From Nitzschia sp. pyKryTriq1 (Eukaryota > Bacillariophyta > Bacillariophyceae > Bacillariales > Bacillariaceae), in NCBI GenBank assembly GCA_956465555.1, contig OY101115.1, positions 1,240,001 through 1,304,000 of the forward strand: DNA of 64,000 nucleotides, read 5' to 3'. The notes below the pieces were generated by a model that ran no database searches, was not told the origin of the DNA, and saw only the letters and a list, made by a program, of their open reading frames with translations. Each line of letters starts with the position of its first letter. The stretch's first letter is position 1. Both the position numbers and the translations under genes were made by a program. Of the stretch, positions 52,904-62,255 are shown piece by piece.

Positions 52904-54235
52904 TTATTGGGCCCAGCTCACCATGGAGCATTTTGAGCCTTCATCATTCGGACTGGTGGCTTCAAAGAAAGGTCGAGAGGTGCGGGCAGCTCCCATGAAT
53001 CCATAGCTATACCAGCGATTATTCGTGATCACAGCATTGGACTCTCCTAATAGATACCAGTCCAAAAAGGCCTCGGCGAATTCATTGGTTCCTGGGTGGC
53101 TCCCTGGTCGTGTATGCTTTCCTCGGGCGTGGGTAACTAGTACTTGTCGTGTTTCCGTCGTAAAGGTAGACACAATCCATTCCTTGGCTGCCATGGAGTC
53201 GGAGATCACCATCCATACCACCTCTTCCTTCGAAGACACAGCTTCAAGTTCCAAAGCACAATCCGTCACCGATTTCGATGGTCTCGAGGAGCCGGTGCCT
53301 GGATCTGGCCACTCTCGTCCTTCTTGTTCCGCTTCTACTATCTCGTCGGTATACCCAGTCCGAACATACAACGATAAAACCAGCGCTGATGGGATTGACA
53401 AAGCTGGTAGGAGTGTGGTGAATAAATCTGGCTGGTACTGTATGGATTTTGACTGAGAGAGTTGGATCAAACTCTGAAAGGCGCACGCGAATCCATCGCG
53501 TAGATGAAAGCCTGGGATCGTTCGTCGCAGTGGATCAAATTCATCGTCATGTAAGATATTCATTTTATTGTTCTTCTTGGATGCATGGCGGTAGACTGGA
53601 ACTTGGGGCAAGGGACGACCCGTGAATGAGTAGGATTGGTGGCCTTCGGAGGCGATACCGTATACTTTTCGGCAGTTTCCATCACACACGAAGCTTTCTG
53701 GAAGGAACCATCTTTTCTCACTTGCCACCGGCTCTGCTATTTGAAGGATGTCTACATTGGGACCAAAATCGATAAATAGCTTTGCTTGGAGTAAATCGGC
53801 CAGAATATAGCCGGTTCCTATAGCTGAGACCCACTGCGCTAGTCCTTCATTGCTCTCTGGTAAGATCGTCACATAAACCTTGCCTTGATCGTGCGCATGA
53901 TCACTAGCTGAAATCCAAGGGCACCGTTTCTGAAACTCTGGACTTCCATAGCGGGGAAACGGTGCGGCAAACGTTTCCATTTGTTTTTCAGCACGAGCAT
54001 CGTAACCAATCGACGACGGAGTTCGAGCGAAAAAATTGAATCCAGCGACAAGACAAAGTATAACAATCAAGGGCAACACAACGTGGAGGTTCCCTTCGAA
54101 CGCGATCGATGCTGAACTCGACGGCCGTCTTCTACCCCGTTGTCGGGCTGGTCCTTGCATTCCGGCGTTGGTCGAAGGCAATAGATCAGCATCCCCAGCA
54201 ATGTTATTTCGGAGACGAAGCGCACCCGTCATCAT
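52904..54235 (-). CDS. Type II membrane glycosyltransferase-like protein (fucosyltransferase-like)
   Basis: An intact 443-residue ORF. The basic N-terminus (RQRGRRRP) is followed by a TM at about 50-69 (LHVVLPLIVILCLVAGFNFF). The luminal domain has GTGYILADLLQAKLFIDFG, ALVLSLYVRTGYTD, MVISDSMAAKEWIV, then DWYLLGESNAVITNNRWYSYGF and GAARTSRPFF. The HVR-like basic motif (LYVRTG), the aspartate-serine step (ISDS) and the DWYLLGES end pattern resemble GT-B fucosyltransferase-like enzymes. The family assignment is by motif impression only. Golgi topology is well supported. Confidence 0.7.
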   Translation of the reverse strand: MMTGALRLRNNIAGDADLLPSTNAGMQGPARQRGRRRPSSSASIAFEGNLHVVLPLIVILCLVAGFNFFARTPSSIGYDARAEKQMETFAAPFPRYGSPEFQKRCPWISASDHAHDQGKVYVTILPESNEGLAQWVSAIGTGYILADLLQAKLFIDFGPNVDILQIAEPVASEKRWFLPESFVCDGNCRKVYGIASEGHQSYSFTGRPLPQVPVYRHASKKNNKMNILHDDEFDPLRRTIPGFHLRDGFACAFQSLIQLSQSKSIQYQPDLFTTLLPALSIPSALVLSLYVRTGYTDEIVEAEQEGREWPDPGTGSSRPSKSVTDCALELEAVSSKEEVVWMVISDSMAAKEWIVSTFTTETRQVLVTHARGKHTRPGSHPGTNEFAEAFLDWYLLGESNAVITNNRWYSYGFMGAARTSRPFFEATSPNDEGSKCSMVSWAQ

Positions 54236-54800
54236 GGACTATCTTCATGCAGGTCTCATTATCGAAAAAAGAGAGTATGGGAAGTAAAGTTCCTTCGAGA
54301 CTGGCAATGATATGAAATGATACATACAATGATGAACTGAGGTTCGTTGGAGTGGATCGATATTTTTGATTTTTGGATCTTATTCCTGTGGATCATAATA
54401 TTATTCTTATGGGATGATAGATCTCGCGGCTCGCGGATCTCGGGGGCAGTTTTTGGATTGACAGACAGACGTCGTACTGCCTGCGTGTGGTGTGTTTGTT
54501 GTGTCCCAGTTGTTCATCACGCCCGTTGGGTCATTTCGCGTGGAAGAAGCATCCCTGATAAGTACCGGTAGTTTCTACCGCGCGCGCAGATGATCGATGA
54601 TGATTCCATTATTTATGACTTTGAAATTTTGGGTCATTTTCGACGGGTATCCGTCTAAAAAGACTTAGCAAAAAGACCCGCGAGCTCGCGACGACAACAA
54701 CAACATTGAAAACACCAATCTTTTTGTGATGCAAAAAAGCAAATCAAAGCATAAACTGTGATAGAAGGGCAATCCAAGTAGCAGCAGCACAATATTCATC
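54236..54800. other. Intergenic, divergent promoters
   Basis: 565 bp with a TACCGGTA near 54561 and a GATGATCGATGAT palindrome near 54590. No gene was recognised. Confidence 0.4.
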
Positions 54801-55770
54801 ATGGATTCAATGAATCACCAAGATGACAGTGGAATTGCAAAGAAGGCCGTCCACGTTAAATGGGCCGGGAAGACCATCGCACTTGGTACATTCCCATCGG
54901 CTGAAGCCGATGAGAAATGTGCTCGCGCCAAGGCCTTAACCCGAGCGTGGCGGTCGACTATACGCCCCAAACCCACGAGAGAGTGGGTAATGAATGAGTT
55001 GGAGCGTCTTGGAGTCCGAATTGTGAGTGGAAAGCTAGGCAGAAAAGCAGACGATGACGATGGAGAACGCAGAAATTCTGCTTCGAACGGAAATTTCTCC
55101 ATGGGAGGCGGCATGGATATGCCCACTGTCCAGGAAAGGCTCAGTCAGCAAAGGGCAGAATCCAGCGCGGGTGTTGGGTCAAATGGCATACCAGCAGCGG
55201 GTGGCTCGCTAGGTGGGATGCCACCAGCGTCCTCGGGACAGCAGGTTAACCAGTAAGTATCGGTCTGTGGCGTTCGGTTAGTTGGGTCGATTGTTCTGCT
55301 GTATCATGAGTCCTCATTTCTTCAATCGTCTTCACAGGCATTATGAAATGCTTAAGTTGCACCATATGAACTTACTGCAAGAACTTCATGAAACTACTAT
55401 GATGATGAACATGTACCAACAGCAGCAGTTGCAGCAGGAGCAACTAAGGCTTCAGCACGCGTCAAGTGAACAGCAACTTGAGAATATGATTGCACAGCGG
55501 CGGAGGAGTAGCATGGGTAACGGGGGTATGGATGCGCTCTACGGAAGTCAACGTGGCTCATTGGGTCTGGGTATGGTATCACGCGGTTCATTGGGGTTGG
55601 GTGCAGGTATGGGCGGGGTCTCGCACGGCTTTGGCGGTGGTGCGAAAGCGTCAATGACTGGGCTCAAGAATGACAACGCAAACATGATGGCTGGGATGAA
55701 GCGCAACACTGGCAATGGAAATGATGGAGGCATGAAGCGACAGAAAATGGATCCAGATGAAGAAGATTGA
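54801..55770 (+). CDS. AP2-like-domain protein with Gln/Met/Gly-rich tail
   Basis: Two exons: 54801-55252 and 55338-55770 (intron 85 bp), giving 294 residues. Residues about 18-50 read VHVKWAGKTIALGTFPSAEADEKCARA, which matches the strand-strand-helix of an AP2-type DNA-binding domain but lacks its usual first strand. A helix with REWVMNELERLGVRIVSGK follows. The second exon begins HYEMLKLHHMNLLQELHE, a coiled-coil-like stretch, then poly-Gln and repeated SRGSLGLG segments. The basic end (GMKRQKMDPDEED) suggests a nuclear protein. A transcription-related role is inferred. Confidence 0.72.
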
Positions 55771-56101
55771 GAACCATAAGCTACAAGAATCATGAATGTT
55801 TGGCTCAATGATGTCCATGTCCAGTGTTGACATGGGATGGAGTAGCTTTCCAGCCCAGGATCCTAGTCTAAGAATACCCGATGGATCCTTGCAAAGGATT
55901 ACTTTGCACCTCTCTTGTTTGCGGCTTGGCGTTCTGTGCGCGAGCTTGTTGGGCGTCGCCCCCGCAGATCGTCGCGAAAAGTCACTTCCTACTCGGACCA
56001 ACAGCAACTGGCGCTTCGAATTTCGACATGTCTAGCTGGTAGGCAAAATTCGTCCTCCGAGTAGAAAATAGAAACACAACTGTACTGCTTTGCTAGTCTA
56101 G
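55771..56101. other. Short intergenic, convergent genes
   Basis: 331 bp containing the two 3' UTRs. Nothing else was recognised. Confidence 0.5.
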
Positions 56102-57757
56102 CTACGTGATTACGTGTTCCCCATAGTTGCCGTCTTCCGATGATTCGTCGTTATCGTCCTCTTCCACTAGTGCCAAATCTTCAGGATTTGACGACGCTCC
56201 CATATGAGCTCCCTTAGTTTCAGGAAGCTGGGAGACACACAAAACGGTGACACAGTGAATCAGCAACATGACGAAGCCTTTCCTGGAAAGCGAGGTGTGG
56301 CCTTCAATGAGAAACGGCGCAAAGAGAGATCCGATTCTAGCCACCGCGTTGGCTGCGCTATGTCCTGTTGTTCGAACTTCTGTCGTTAGAATTTCGGCCG
56401 TGCTGACCCAAGAGACGCAGCTTCCTGACATTTCAAAGATCCGTGCCGCGAATCCTAAAGCAATCAATACAGATCGATGAGCGCCTTGAGATGCCAAAAC
56501 GCAAAGAGAACAGACGGTAAGTCCGGCCATAGCGTACGACACAATCTGTAAGGGTATTCTTCCTGCTCGGTCCACTGAAAAGATGGCAACGGTAGTCCCA
56601 ACCAACTCTGCAGAGCTGGCTACGAAGATGGCACCATAATCAAAATTGTACGTTTCCTGTGGCGGTCCTCCTCCCATCAAGGAGTCGCTGCTCTGCTTTT
56701 CGGCCGCGTCGAATATTTCCGTAATGACCATAATCGTCCCATAGTATCCAAACGCAAAGGCTCCCCATGCCCCCCATAGTTTCGCAGTCGTCCAGCGCCA
56801 TCGAGGGCTGAATAATTCGCAAAAGTCCGCCTCTTCCTCTTCTTCTTCCATAATTTCGCATCCTTCCGGGAACAGTATTTCCGGGTCGTGCCCATTGGTC
56901 TTGGCTGCCTGTCTCAAGATGAATAATGCCTCTTCGCAGCGACCGACCGTACATAACCACCGAGGACTTTCAGGAACAAAAAGGACCCCAATTATGACCG
57001 AGACAAAGCAGGGCAGAGAACAAATCACGACAAAAAGTCTCCAGTCGCCGTGTCCATCCTGCCCGCGCCCAAGAGAAAAATAAGCAATCATCACCACAAA
57101 CAGCACGCCGATCGTCCAGAAATATTCGATGATGAGCAGGTTTTTCCCTCGTGAATGTGAAGGAATACACTCTGCTAGAATATCAAAGGGAACCGTCAAT
57201 CCTCCCACACCAAAGCCGACCATGAACAGCATCGACAACAAACTCCAGTAGTTTGTGCAGAAGCCGACCGCCAAACCAAAGACAGAAATGATGGATCCTG
57301 CTAATAAGAACACTGGCTTCCGCCCTTTCTTGTCGGCTAGTGGTCCCAGTAGTAGAGTCCCAAAAATAGCTCCAATAAATAGAATGGAGGTAATAAAGGC
57401 TGTTTCGTCGTCCGTCAAATGCCACTCCAATCGAAGGACTTCGCTCAAAAACGACAGCAACAAAACTTGCATCGCATCTGCTGCAAAACACATCCCCGCG
57501 GCAGTCAGAACTAGTAATTGAAATTTTCCCATTCCCAATCGTTCAATCCCATCATCGATTGTCATTCTTTCGCCACGGTGGCGACCAACGGGGGGACTGC
57601 CCAGCGGTTTGACGAGTTGCCTGTCTTCATGATGATCACTATGGGTTGTACGAGCATGTTCCGTGACCAGGCCCTCGCCGTCTGTGGAAAGAATATCATT
57701 ATTAGACAGCGTTTCTGTTTCTCTTGCTGGGACCTGATTGTAGTTTGGGCCGCCCAT
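56102..57757 (-). CDS. MFS transporter (SV2/SVOP-like sugar/organic ion family)
   Basis: 551 residues from the ATG at 57757 (MGGPNYNQ). Further in-frame ATGs lie upstream but in sequence without protein-like character. Twelve TM segments can be traced. MFS marks are MTIDDGIERLGMGKFQ before TM1, DAMQVLLLSF in TM1, GPLADKKGRKPVFL in the TM2-3 loop, VPESPRWLCTVGR after TM6 and FSVDRAGRIPLQI in the TM8-9 loop. The central loop is acidic (EEEEEEADF). This layout is that of SV2/SVOP-like and bacterial organic acid/sugar carriers. The substrate is not predictable. Confidence 0.9.
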   Translation of the reverse strand: MGGPNYNQVPARETETLSNNDILSTDGEGLVTEHARTTHSDHHEDRQLVKPLGSPPVGRHRGERMTIDDGIERLGMGKFQLLVLTAAGMCFAADAMQVLLLSFLSEVLRLEWHLTDDETAFITSILFIGAIFGTLLLGPLADKKGRKPVFLLAGSIISVFGLAVGFCTNYWSLLSMLFMVGFGVGGLTVPFDILAECIPSHSRGKNLLIIEYFWTIGVLFVVMIAYFSLGRGQDGHGDWRLFVVICSLPCFVSVIIGVLFVPESPRWLCTVGRCEEALFILRQAAKTNGHDPEILFPEGCEIMEEEEEEADFCELFSPRWRWTTAKLWGAWGAFAFGYYGTIMVITEIFDAAEKQSSDSLMGGGPPQETYNFDYGAIFVASSAELVGTTVAIFSVDRAGRIPLQIVSYAMAGLTVCSLCVLASQGAHRSVLIALGFAARIFEMSGSCVSWVSTAEILTTEVRTTGHSAANAVARIGSLFAPFLIEGHTSLSRKGFVMLLIHCVTVLCVSQLPETKGAHMGASSNPEDLALVEEDDNDESSEDGNYGEHVIT

Positions 57758-58098
57758 GTTGCATTTGTTGTGTCTACTCTCTACTAGATGACTCCTCTGG
57801 TTTGTCTCATTTTGGTCTTTCGTCGGACGTCCCGGACAAAGATGGTTTAGCCACCCGCAAAAACTGGGACTTGCAGGCGGGACTTGCAGGAAATCCATTT
57901 GTAGGGGTATTATTTTTTTAAAATTCGGCCCAGTACAAGTACAAGAGTAGTTCCCATACCGGTAGCCCAGACCGGCCCGGCCCGCGCGCGCGGTCCGTGG
58001 ACGCACCCACGGTATAACCAAGGTCAGATTTACGGTCATCCAAGTTCTAATTTTACTTAACTAAAATATTGACACAAGACACGAAAAGACATAATAGG
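57758..58098. other. Intergenic, divergent promoters
   Basis: 341 bp with a TACCGGTA near 57957 followed by a GC-rich block (gcccggcccgcgcgcgcgg, about 57974-57992). No gene was recognised. Confidence 0.4.
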
Positions 58099-58533
58099 AT
58101 GACGTCCTGTGCCTTGGAAAATGGCTCTTACCCCCCCCCCCAAATGCATCAAGACTCTATTGATAAAACCCCATTCATGAAATATACGGATATTGATCCG
58201 AAAAAGATCAATCGCTTTTTCGCCGTTGCTGCCAAGACAGTCATGGAACTTTTCCAGATGGGAACCGGTACGCATGCCAAACTTGTCGCGTCACGCATAT
58301 GCACTGTGGAAAAAGGTGACTTGTTTGTTATTGTTCTTAATTGGTTCATGTCAAAACTGAACAAATTGATGAAGGAAAAGACTCGAGACAACACAGACGT
58401 TGGACTTCCTCCTCCTTGTTATTTCAATCTCAATCAACGCTTTGTTGCTTCTATGGAACGAGGAAAATTAAACGGAGCAACATATGGTCCTCATACCGAC
58501 AAAAACGGTTTTGAACCCTTGAGACTTCGTTGA
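58099..58533 (+). CDS. Possible short hypothetical protein or gene remnant
   Basis: A 144-codon ORF from the ATG at 58099 (MTSCALENGSY) with plausible composition in its middle (KKINRFFAVAAKTVMELF, GTHAKLVASRICTVEKGDLFVIVLNW). It contains a run of 11 C (58131-58141) near the start. After its stop, protein-like sequence seems to continue in other frames (TTRKRTEDKDNS at about 58535; LLIALDFPRIDCSLG at about 58736). It may therefore be the first part of a decayed or spliced gene. No family is recognised. Confidence 0.4.
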   Translation: MTSCALENGSYPPPQMHQDSIDKTPFMKYTDIDPKKINRFFAVAAKTVMELFQMGTGTHAKLVASRICTVEKGDLFVIVLNWFMSKLNKLMKEKTRDNTDVGLPPPCYFNLNQRFVASMERGKLNGATYGPHTDKNGFEPLRLR

Positions 58534-59336
58534 GGAAGACCACACGAAAAAGAACTGAGGACAAAGACAACAGTAAATGTGTTGCGACACGGGGCAAGAA
58601 AAGGAAAAGGAAAGTAGAAGATGCGGTTGAAGGACGGTTGTTGGATTATCCCTCCATGCAGTCGCCACACCATCACCGGGCCAGAAGAACTTTTGGGCCT
58701 TGCTTTTTCTCTCGGATCGACGCAACAGCAACTGCTGATTGCCCTTGATTTTCCAAGAATTGATTGTTCTTTGGGGTAGGAAAGCAAACCTGGATGCTGA
58801 ACAGCAGGTGGCATTTGAAAGGAACCCACAAAAATAACAAGCTTGAGGAAAAGACAAGAAAAATATTTTGTACTAAGTTAGTTTTAAAATGACATCAGCA
58901 AAGCTGTTTCCCGGTCTAACCTGCGCACGACAAACTGCGAAACGCTGGACCGCAAAATCGGAAAACGGAAAACGGAAAGCAAGTATTTTTTTGCATCTTC
59001 CACTGTTTTCCACATTCCGCACTTTTTTGCATCTTCCACTATTTTCCACATTCCACACAATCTATCATCTCAACATATCATCTCATTGTCCTATGATACT
59101 CTATGTAGCTCTATTACCGGCAAAAGTAGAGTACAGTACGGTAGAAGCTACTCAAACTCGAACCACGGAAGCTGCTACTACTAGTAGTAGTAAAGCACTG
59201 GCAGTACTTGAGGTGGTCTCTATCCGTTACTAGTAGAGATAGAGATACAAAGCACCGGCAGTACTTGAGGTGGTATCTATACCTTACTAGTAGAATTACA
59301 GATGATATAACGACAATTGAAGGAAAAGTTGATGCA
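58534..59336. other. Intergenic with short tandem repeats
   Basis: A 36 bp unit (TTTTTTGCATCTTCCACT then TTTTCCACATTCC) is repeated twice in tandem at 58987-59058. A 57 bp unit (AAAGCAC-GGCAGTACTTGAGG) is repeated at 59192 and 59249. Protein-like relics may lie in 58534-58780. Otherwise nothing was seen. Confidence 0.5.
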
Positions 59337-61571
59337 TCACGACACTTGAGTCTTCAACTTTTGGACAAGGGCCGACAGAGCATTGGCACCGGAACTCTTT
59401 GCATTCTGTTCGACGCTAACGTTCGGAGCAACAACAGGTATATCACTTCCTTGCTTTTTTCTACGCTTCTTCTTCCGCCGTTCAGTCTGTTCTGAAAGAA
59501 TCTTGCGCATCCCTGAAGTATCTTTGTAGTTGGGATCAGTCTTATCGATTCCAAAGCGGTCATCAGACCCCTCAAGAACAGCCGCAAAACGCGTATCCTG
59601 AGTGTCAACCTTGAAGCCTTTGCCCGACACATCTGCAGCGATCTTGTCTTCTTTTCGTTTTCTGGAACCACGGAGCTTTTTGCCTTTGTTCTTCTCCATT
59701 CTCTGAATTCCACGAATATCATAATCCCTCGCCTCCTCCTCTTCGTTTTCGCCCGCCAATAGAAGTTCAAGCTCGTGCTTCGAAGACTTCGAAGTTCTTT
59801 GATCCGGAGAATTATTCCTGCCGTTTTTCTTTTTCGGGTTGTCATCCGGATCCATGAAGAAGTCGTCTTCCTTGCCGTCGTCGTCACTTTCCGCTTTAGA
59901 TACGCGATCCTTCTTTGATTCTGTATTGTGCGAGCCGACATCTCTCCCCGAGGCTTTGTCCTTGGCAGCTTGTTTACGATCTTTCCGCTTTTGTTTTCTT
60001 TTCTCTTGGTATTTCTGCCATGGTGTCAGTTCCTCCTCGACTTCTTCTTGCGACTCGAGTTTGTTGCGAATTTTCTCCTCGAGACTCTTGGAACCAGGAA
60101 CAAATTTGAGGGTCTTTCCACCTTCTTCGTCTGAAGCACTGTTTTCGTCAGAACTATCCCCGTCAGACTCCTCCACGTTACTCTCTCCTTCGTCTCCACT
60201 ATCGAGACCAAGTAGCTTTCGCAATTTTGCTCCTTTGGCTGCCTTCCCGTCATCAGATTCATCGTCGCTCGATGCATCCGAAGCAAGATAGGCTTGGAGC
60301 TCGTCTGCTTCCGAAAGATTTTGCCATTCTCCACTGACATATTTTGTAAGCTTGCGTTCACGCTCTGTATCGCCTTGATCCCATGTGCATTGCACGTTGG
60401 TCTGTTGCAAGGCGCTCACAATGAAATCGGGTGGTTCGTAGTTGCTAGGAACCGACGTCGCTTCGTCTCTCATTGGCCGATCCATCACGACACCATCTAA
60501 CGCCTCGGGTGGCAGAGTTCGGAGGTCGATAGAAGAACTGGAGTGCTCAAATTCCATACCATCGACTTCCCTATAGGCGATATCAGCGTGCGCAGGCTTT
60601 GCAAATTCCACAACCGCAAAGTAATATTTCAATTTGGACGCTTCATAGGCACGCAGTTTTTCGGGGTCGAAATCTGATTCATCGAACACCACTGTCTCTT
60701 TCTGATCGAGTTCCAACTCGTCATTGTCACCTTCATCTTCAGCTTCGTTTTCATCGCTGTCGCTCTTGTCATCCTCATCCTCGGTGTCAGTCGCCTTTTT
60801 CACCTTGGTTCTCTTCCAAATATCTGCAGGCCCACTAAGTTTGTCTTTCGCCATTTGTTCCATTCCAAAGTCACTCTGGTAGACTTTCACCCGCTTGAGT
60901 GCTCCTGGAGGAGCAAAACTGGACAATATTGCGAAAATATCGACGGCTCGCACATTTTGCCAATCGAGATTGGTAGCCACCAAATATGGGGACTCTTCGT
61001 AAGAAAGCTCAACCTCCTCCGCTGCTCTTGTTGAGGGATCTAGAACACCCGCACTACCATACACAGGATTTTCCTCTTCGTCGTCCTCTCCATCGTCGGA
61101 CGAGTCCGAGGATCCTTCGTCCTCCGAAGAACTCGACATGGCCAATTCACCACGCGACAAAGCAGTCAAGTAAGCGATTCTAGAAGCGGGATCCTCGTTC
61201 TCATTTTCATCTTCTGATTCGTCATCCTTCTCATTGATAGGAATCTTTTCAGCGGGATCTTGCTCGTTTTCGCTTTCCGAGTGCTCCTCCTTGGGCTTCT
61301 CGCGAATTTCTGTGGTTCCCTCTTTTTGTGCTTTCTCATCTTCTTCAACAGTATAAAAAGCACTGAGTTCTTCTTTGGCAGCCTGCTTCTTCTTGCCTCT
61401 ACCATATTTATCTTTCCCCTCCAACTGAAACCTTGGATCGGTCAGCACTGAAGAAAAGCGGTCATCGAGCACGACCTTGGATTGATGTTTCTGGAGCGAA
61501 CGAAACTGGGGCCGAGTTTCGGCGGCCGCGAAACGATCCTCCGATCTCTTCTTTTTCTCCTTCTTTCCCAT
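59337..61571 (-). CDS. ESF1: ESF1 homolog, nucleolar pre-rRNA processing factor
   Basis: 744 residues from the ATG at 61571 (MGKKEKKKRSEDRF). Earlier in-frame codons lie in non-coding-like sequence. DDRFSSVLTDPRFQ near the start, the NLDWQNVRAVDIFAILSSF core and GALKRVKVYQSDFG mark ESF1. Next come the long acidic blocks, KLKYYFAVVEFAKPAHADIAY (RRM-like strand), and the C-terminal NUC153 part with DTQDTRFAAVLEGSDDRFGIDKTDPNYKDT. ESF1 works in the nucleolus in 18S rRNA production for the small subunit. Highly charged linkers are normal for the family. Confidence 0.95.
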   Translation of the reverse strand: MGKKEKKKRSEDRFAAAETRPQFRSLQKHQSKVVLDDRFSSVLTDPRFQLEGKDKYGRGKKKQAAKEELSAFYTVEEDEKAQKEGTTEIREKPKEEHSESENEQDPAEKIPINEKDDESEDENENEDPASRIAYLTALSRGELAMSSSSEDEGSSDSSDDGEDDEEENPVYGSAGVLDPSTRAAEEVELSYEESPYLVATNLDWQNVRAVDIFAILSSFAPPGALKRVKVYQSDFGMEQMAKDKLSGPADIWKRTKVKKATDTEDEDDKSDSDENEAEDEGDNDELELDQKETVVFDESDFDPEKLRAYEASKLKYYFAVVEFAKPAHADIAYREVDGMEFEHSSSSIDLRTLPPEALDGVVMDRPMRDEATSVPSNYEPPDFIVSALQQTNVQCTWDQGDTERERKLTKYVSGEWQNLSEADELQAYLASDASSDDESDDGKAAKGAKLRKLLGLDSGDEGESNVEESDGDSSDENSASDEEGGKTLKFVPGSKSLEEKIRNKLESQEEVEEELTPWQKYQEKRKQKRKDRKQAAKDKASGRDVGSHNTESKKDRVSKAESDDDGKEDDFFMDPDDNPKKKNGRNNSPDQRTSKSSKHELELLLAGENEEEEARDYDIRGIQRMEKNKGKKLRGSRKRKEDKIAADVSGKGFKVDTQDTRFAAVLEGSDDRFGIDKTDPNYKDTSGMRKILSEQTERRKKKRRKKQGSDIPVVAPNVSVEQNAKSSGANALSALVQKLKTQVS

Positions 61572-62255
61572 GACTTGAATACAGAATAGGAGTAATAAAC
61601 AGCGTTTGTTCCGGCGAGTGTCCTCTGGATTGGAGAATACTGGTTCAGTAGGGTTTGAGTAGTGTTGTGAGACAAGATAGAGAGAAATGAGGAGGTTGGA
61701 GTATCGAACATCAAACAACATAGATTTTTCTCGACAACATCAGTGGTGGGAAATTATTGAATAGGGGAGGAAGACGCACGGCCAGACCGCAACGACTACT
61801 TTGAATGAATGAATGAACCAAATGAAAATGTTGTTAACGGTATGGGCGACGGATGGACGGTTGGTGCGAGAGTTCGAGCCAAAAGAAATCGGCCATGCCG
61901 GCTCGCTACGTGGATCGAATAGCAAATCCTACGTTGGATAGGGAAACACCCTCCAAATCCGGTCCCTCTTTTGCGCGATGCGATGTGAATGTTGTGATTG
62001 TGATCCAACACATCCGACACATACTCGTAATGCCTCAAACAATGATGCTTCCATGCATGTGCTGCTGCTTCTCTCATTGTAACGTGTAAACCGCAAAGGA
62101 TTTCAGTCAGAACTGCTACAACCTTCTTTTCGGATCAATTGGAAGAAGCAACTTGGGGAACTGTTTGATAATCGGGCTCTTCAATCCGCCACACTTCTAC
62201 TGTACTCGTAGCCTCTTTTCATGATTCTGGTGCTTTCGCGGCAGAAAATCACACC
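61572..62255. other. Intergenic, divergent promoters
   Basis: 684 bp between ESF1 and the DNA2-like gene. AATG repeats occur at about 61801-61815. No gene was recognised. Confidence 0.4.
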
